Shown here piece by piece: positions 59,647 through 64,000 of a DNA stretch of 64,000 nucleotides. The position numbers were made by a program, and so were the translations under genes. The notes under the pieces were generated by a model. That model ran no database searches. It saw only the letters and a program-made list of their open reading frames with translations, and was not told where the DNA came from. Position 1 is the stretch's first letter, and each line of letters opens with the position of its first letter. The DNA is taken from assembly GCA_948567375.1 (NCBI GenBank), contig OX419759.1, positions 3,883,303 to 3,947,302 of the forward strand. Reading direction: 5' to 3'. Origin of the DNA: Lunularia cruciata (taxonomy: Eukaryota; Streptophyta; Marchantiopsida; Lunulariales; Lunulariaceae).

Positions 59647-60189
59647 TTCCCAGTCACTTTCTTGTACTATTGCAAAAGTATATCTTTAATGATATTATAG
59701 GTAGGTTATTCTTTGTACTCCAAAAGTGTAACAAGTCATATAGAACCTTACTACATCCATGGTAATATCAAATTCACAAGTGAGTAAAGAAGATTCAAGT
59801 AGGTGAACTAAACCTAAGTAAAATATTATCACTTTAGAGAAAATAAATGATGTAAGTAAAAATGCACTAATGCAAGTTCAAGTTAAGATCCAAGAGCTGG
59901 CACCCTTGCCAAAACAAGAGCAAATACATACTCTAGTAGCAAAAGAGATGAATGGATCAATTAGAAGAGAAAATAGAGCTTATTGAAGTTAATGATCTAT
60001 AAAAATGACTCTAAACCCTTAATCTGATTGGAGTACAAAGAGGCAAAGGATAGAATATTATCTCATCTTTCTTATGTTGTAAAGTACTTGGAGATAAAAA
60101 GATCATTCTATACCTCCATTACATACATTTTTAAGATAGGCCTATTAACAAAGCAAAGGAGTGAAGCACCTAATTGCCCAAAAACGCTA

Positions 60190-62110
60190 TAGATGCTTTC
60201 TATTTCACAAATATTGGACTTATTTTTCCAATCAAAATTGAAAGAGGTGCTTGTATATGTCCTATCTTATCATACACTCAAAAGTAGTTGGTCCAATGAT
60301 ATCATTAGAGACTACTACGATTCTCCTATCAATGACTCTCAAATATAATAAGAAGGTTTGTGAAGGGAGAACTTCTCAAATATAATACGAAGGTTTGAGT
60401 AGGGTAAAATATGCTAATAGATAGGTCAATTGACAAGAAATACAAGAGAATAGTATACCAAATGCCACATATGGATCTCCTAGTAGAAGAATGTTACCCA
60501 TATCAAGAATATCATTTAAAAATGCAATGTCTAAAATACTTGTGATAAGTCGTTATACCTTGCTAGCTATCAAAGAATAGGTAAGCTTTTTATATGATGT
60601 GATATATCTCCTTGGAAGCTAGAAGCAAGGAGGAATGCTTGAAAAGGACTACACTCTACACTTTGATACCTTAACTCTCAAGCCTACAAGATGAATTTTA
60701 TAATCAAGTCATCAAAGAATTGCCCGGTTTAGTCCATAGTGTCCATACTGTGTGTATCATTTGCTAAAGAGGAGATATTCACAACCTTGTATAATCAAAT
60801 TAATAGAAAAAAGAGCTAGAAAATGAGCTATGGAAAATACATATTTTCCTAAAGGATCTTCATATTGTGTATAAGGAATTAACTCTAGAAAAATGACTCA
60901 TGTCAACAATCCCTATCCCTAAGAAGCCATACTTGTAGTAAATAGAAGGAGGAGAACCATAATAAAAATAACATGAAAGGAATAAGACCTCTCAAGGATC
61001 TATTACTTCCTCTAATATCACTATAATGGGCGCATGTAAATAAGATACTACTAAAATGTTGTTACTACTCACCTACAAAACAAACAAAGGGTATGCCATA
61101 CCAAAAGATATAACCTCCAAAAGTAGCAACTCCAAATTTTGGAGTAGCAACTCTAAGTTTACTACAAATTAAGATGCTATTAGAAGTGAGACTAATTTTA
61201 AAGGACAATAGTACAACTAAAAAGGCACACTAAGACTTCCTCATTAAAAATTGTAGAACATCCTATATATCCATTTCAATTTTAACACCTAGCATTTAAT
61301 AAATTGATTTATGAATCCCTCACTTGATATTATAACATTTCCTTGGAATAATTCCATAAACCATTAGAGAATGATTTTTTTGGAAGCAATCTCTAAAATT
61401 CTCATAAGTTCTCACAAAATCTCTTTAAAATCTTGACAAGCTTTGTAAAGAAGTGCATGGAGCTATCCACAATATATATGGATGAAAAAAAATCCATCAA
61501 GATATAATAACTCTTCAAGTTGATACCCAAAGATCTACCGGCATTAGTACTCTACAAGTATTCCTTTTCTTGGCAAATGACATAATAAATATAGGGAGAA
61601 AATAATATTTATTAATGGTACCAATCATTAATAAAGGCGTAAGGATTGTATAACTCTATTACATTATCCAAGCCAACCTAAATCTAACACAAATCCAATA
61701 CTATCTACAGTAATGTGTAAAGTATAGTACTTTGAGAATGAGATAATCTCCTTAAATGTGCAACTCAAACAAACTTCCTTTGTAAGGTAACTCAATCCAT
61801 AGCACAAAATCTATAAAGTTTAACAACTTTTTCTTATTTGCCCCATATATCAAAGATACCATTGTGAGAATAAAAACATAATAACTTATCCAAAAAATCA
61901 TATGTAATCACAAGAAATGCTTGTCTAACCTCATAATGGAATACACAAGGAAGTCTATGAATAAGTATGGATTTGGAAAGCTAGTTCCAAAAGAAAGTCT
62001 ATGAAATAAATTTAAATTTATAAAACTAGTTCAAATAGTTCTAGAATAGAGCACACCTAAGAACTAATCACTCCCGTAATTAGATTGGTATATCCATAAT
62101 GAGAATAATC
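60190..62110 (-). mobile_element. Reverse-transcriptase element, copy C
   Basis: Minus-strand relic parallel to copies A and B. 'SLANDTHSMDTMD' marks the catalytic box (about 60760-60800), followed by 'GLRVKVSKCRV' (about 60690), 'LLLGDPYVAFGILFSC' (about 60450) and 'DRRIVVVSNDIIGPTTFEC' (about 60310-60250). AT-rich sequence upstream of the RT (61680-62110) aligns with 1900-2550 of copy A. Many stops and shifts are present. The box has Asn where the first catalytic Asp is expected. Confidence 0.7.
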
Positions 62111-62251
62111 ATCTTAAGTGATCATATCATATTCCTTATATATCTTTCCCAATGGATTTTTTCCCATATATTTATTGCAAGGTGAAAATTCTATAATATA
62201 CTATTCTATATTAATTGACGTGTGGAAGCAAAACCATACTTAACACAAAAA

Positions 62252-62312
62252 TTAATAATATTAATATTAATAGTAGTAGTAGTAGTAGTAGTAATAATAA
62301 TAATAATAATAT
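62252..62312. repeat. AAT/AGT compound microsatellite
   Basis: An imperfect AAT run, then about seven AGT units (62270-62291), then about seven AAT units (62292-62312). It creates a poly-Ser/poly-Asn stretch in a chance open frame. Confidence 0.9.
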
Positions 62313-62319
62313 GGAATGT

Positions 62320-64000
62320 TCCCTTCTAAATTTTCAAATCCCTACTAAACCACAATTAACTCATCGAGTAGATACTAATTCTCCAAATTCTAACAACTAT
62401 GAACTCTTGTCACTATGAAAGCACTTTTCTACGATTTTCAAACTCTATTAAATATAAATATAAACTATAAATGCTATGTAAACTATAAAATGCTATATAA
62501 ACTATAATTGAATACAACCAAGATAAATAAATAATTATATCCTCTTAGAAAATTATCCGTAATCTTCAATTTAACAACCATTAGCACACAAATCAATTCA
62601 GTTCCTCCTCGAACAGAAAGTTGAGAAAAATCGACTTATTACTTGTAGTCCACTATGCATTTGGCATCTCTTTTCTCACTGTCCCGTCATACACACCCTC
62701 CCGCTCCCGTTCCCGTGCTGATCAACCTTTTCAAGTGTGTGACCAAAAGGTTCATGACGACATCAAGTCAAACTCGTGCTTCATCGATTCCGAATCATAA
62801 AACCTGAACCCACGATTCACGTTTCTTCGTACATAGGAGCAGTGACTTTCAGTCGACCAGTCTGGGCATAATCTGCGTTCAGACGTCATTATCAACATTC
62901 TCAACTCCCGTTAATCCCGCATCTGTAGTAGGGGCTAAGCAAGTGCCGTAGCGCTCCTTCCAAAAATATTCCAATTTCCGCAAGACATTGAAGACGCTCA
63001 AGAAGTGGAGAGTACCGTACGTGCACACACAAGGGCGGACTGCAATAAGGCACTGAACTAACTGTTCAGCAAAACGAGATGGTTCTCCACTCCAATTTTG
63101 AGTGTCCACACTGGAGCTCAATCGTACAGCCCATTTAGCGAAGGTCAGTGAAGTTTATAATGCTAGGACCCCGAGTCCAAAGTCACTCAGACTCGAGTTT
63201 TTAAAGACTCACTCGTGTCCCAAATATTGTTGCTGGAAGCAACCTTGCGTAACACCCAACTCTTTGAGGATGTATGCGTCCCGCCAATAAATCATCGGGT
63301 TCAAATCATCGAGTCCACATTCCATCCACTTATTCCTCGGTGTCTAATGGTACTTCAGAGCCATTTTGGAGAAAGTTCTTATTTCTGTCACAATCCGTGC
63401 CATGTTTGGGATATATCAACTATCGGCTTGACATATTCATATCTATCACAGAGCAATCAAATCAAATCGTTTGTGCAGGAGGATATGAGGATCACATTCC
63501 TGTCACAGCCCAGATTCCAGTTTTGCAAATGATAATTAAATCTTCAACTTGAAAACTTTATATGCACAGGCCTTTGCAATTCTCAACTTTGACCCGATAC
63601 ATGTGTTCACCAGCATTCTCAAGGTGTTGTAAAACAGACCATGGCTCCATGCTCAAACTGAGAGCTCATGGTGGAAGCGCATAGCGTCGAACTTCGCGAT
63701 AACATGGTCAGGGGCTTGGTTTACAGGATCCAGAAAGATCGGAGTGAAGGAGTTCACATGCCCTGGAAGTCGCCGCCATATGATCCGTTTTACCCTTAAG
63801 CTCGTACGATAGTACTGCTTACGATTCATGTTTCTCTCAACAAATTGTCTCAGTGAGAATCAGTTAACAAAGGTGCTTGAAACTAAAACTCAAGGCATGG
63901 AGTAACGCGTCGCTCCAAATCAATATTGTGTCATCACTCAATGCTAGGTAATCCAACAGAACATGGAATTTCTGCTCAAGATTAAGAGCGTTTGATACAG
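62320..64000. other. Right-hand end without recognised genes
   Basis: AT-rich to about 62600, then balanced composition. Overlapping open frames at 62879-63552 on both strands show no homology I recognise. A gene continuing past the right edge cannot be excluded. Confidence 0.4.

Overview
This window is nuclear DNA of a land plant. The evidence is spliced genes with GT-AG introns, plant-type proteins (a proteasome beta-7 subunit, PEX2, an ABCG half-transporter, a NUCLEAR FUSION DEFECTIVE 6-like organelle protein, a GNA-type lectin), and long AT-rich stretches of decayed transposons. The decay and the TE types fit a non-flowering plant (fern, lycophyte, bryophyte or gymnosperm). I cannot fix the lineage from sequence alone. 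I found no tRNA, rRNA, CRISPR array or organellar insert.

Layout. 1-2.6 kb: a Ty1/copia element (minus strand, gag with an internal stop plus a 5' LTR) abutting a decayed reverse-transcriptase element. 3.2-5.4 kb: a broken cytochrome P450 (CYP85-clan-like). 5.4-13.2 kb: gene-poor, with short tandem repeats near 9.3-9.6 kb. 13.2-16.6 kb: intact five-exon ABCG half-transporter. 19.1-22.8 kb: decayed copia element with recognisable short LTRs. 26.4-27.9 kb: two-exon DUF4499/TMEM254-like membrane protein with a probable organelle-targeting N-terminus (minus). 30.3-31.8 kb: two-exon NFD6-like gene (minus). 32.9-35.3 kb: seven-exon PEX2 (minus), with a 5'-UTR intron. 36-38.6 kb: second copy of the reverse-transcriptase element. 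39.7-42.5 kb: tandem repeats and a decayed PIF/Harbinger-type DNA transposon with two adjacent hairpins. 47.3-49.8 kb: seven-exon proteasome beta-7 gene. 53.6-54.2 kb: secreted mannose-binding-type lectin (minus). 56.5-57.3 kb: a 3' fragment of the reverse-transcriptase family and a 148-bp tandem array. 58.7-62.1 kb: third reverse-transcriptase copy (minus) with a foldback element.

The host genes are unrelated housekeeping or accessory genes and show no sign of acting as one pathway; NFD6-like and PEX2 are simply neighbours on the same strand. All five spliced gene models were built by hand. Each closes in frame across every junction, and the exon lengths sum to whole codons.

The most unusual material is the reverse-transcriptase family. 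It has three long decayed copies, and at least six places carry the same 3'-terminal sequence, which looks like a family spread by 5'-truncated insertion. Also unusual are the tandem hairpins inside the Harbinger relic and the foldback element at 59 kb.
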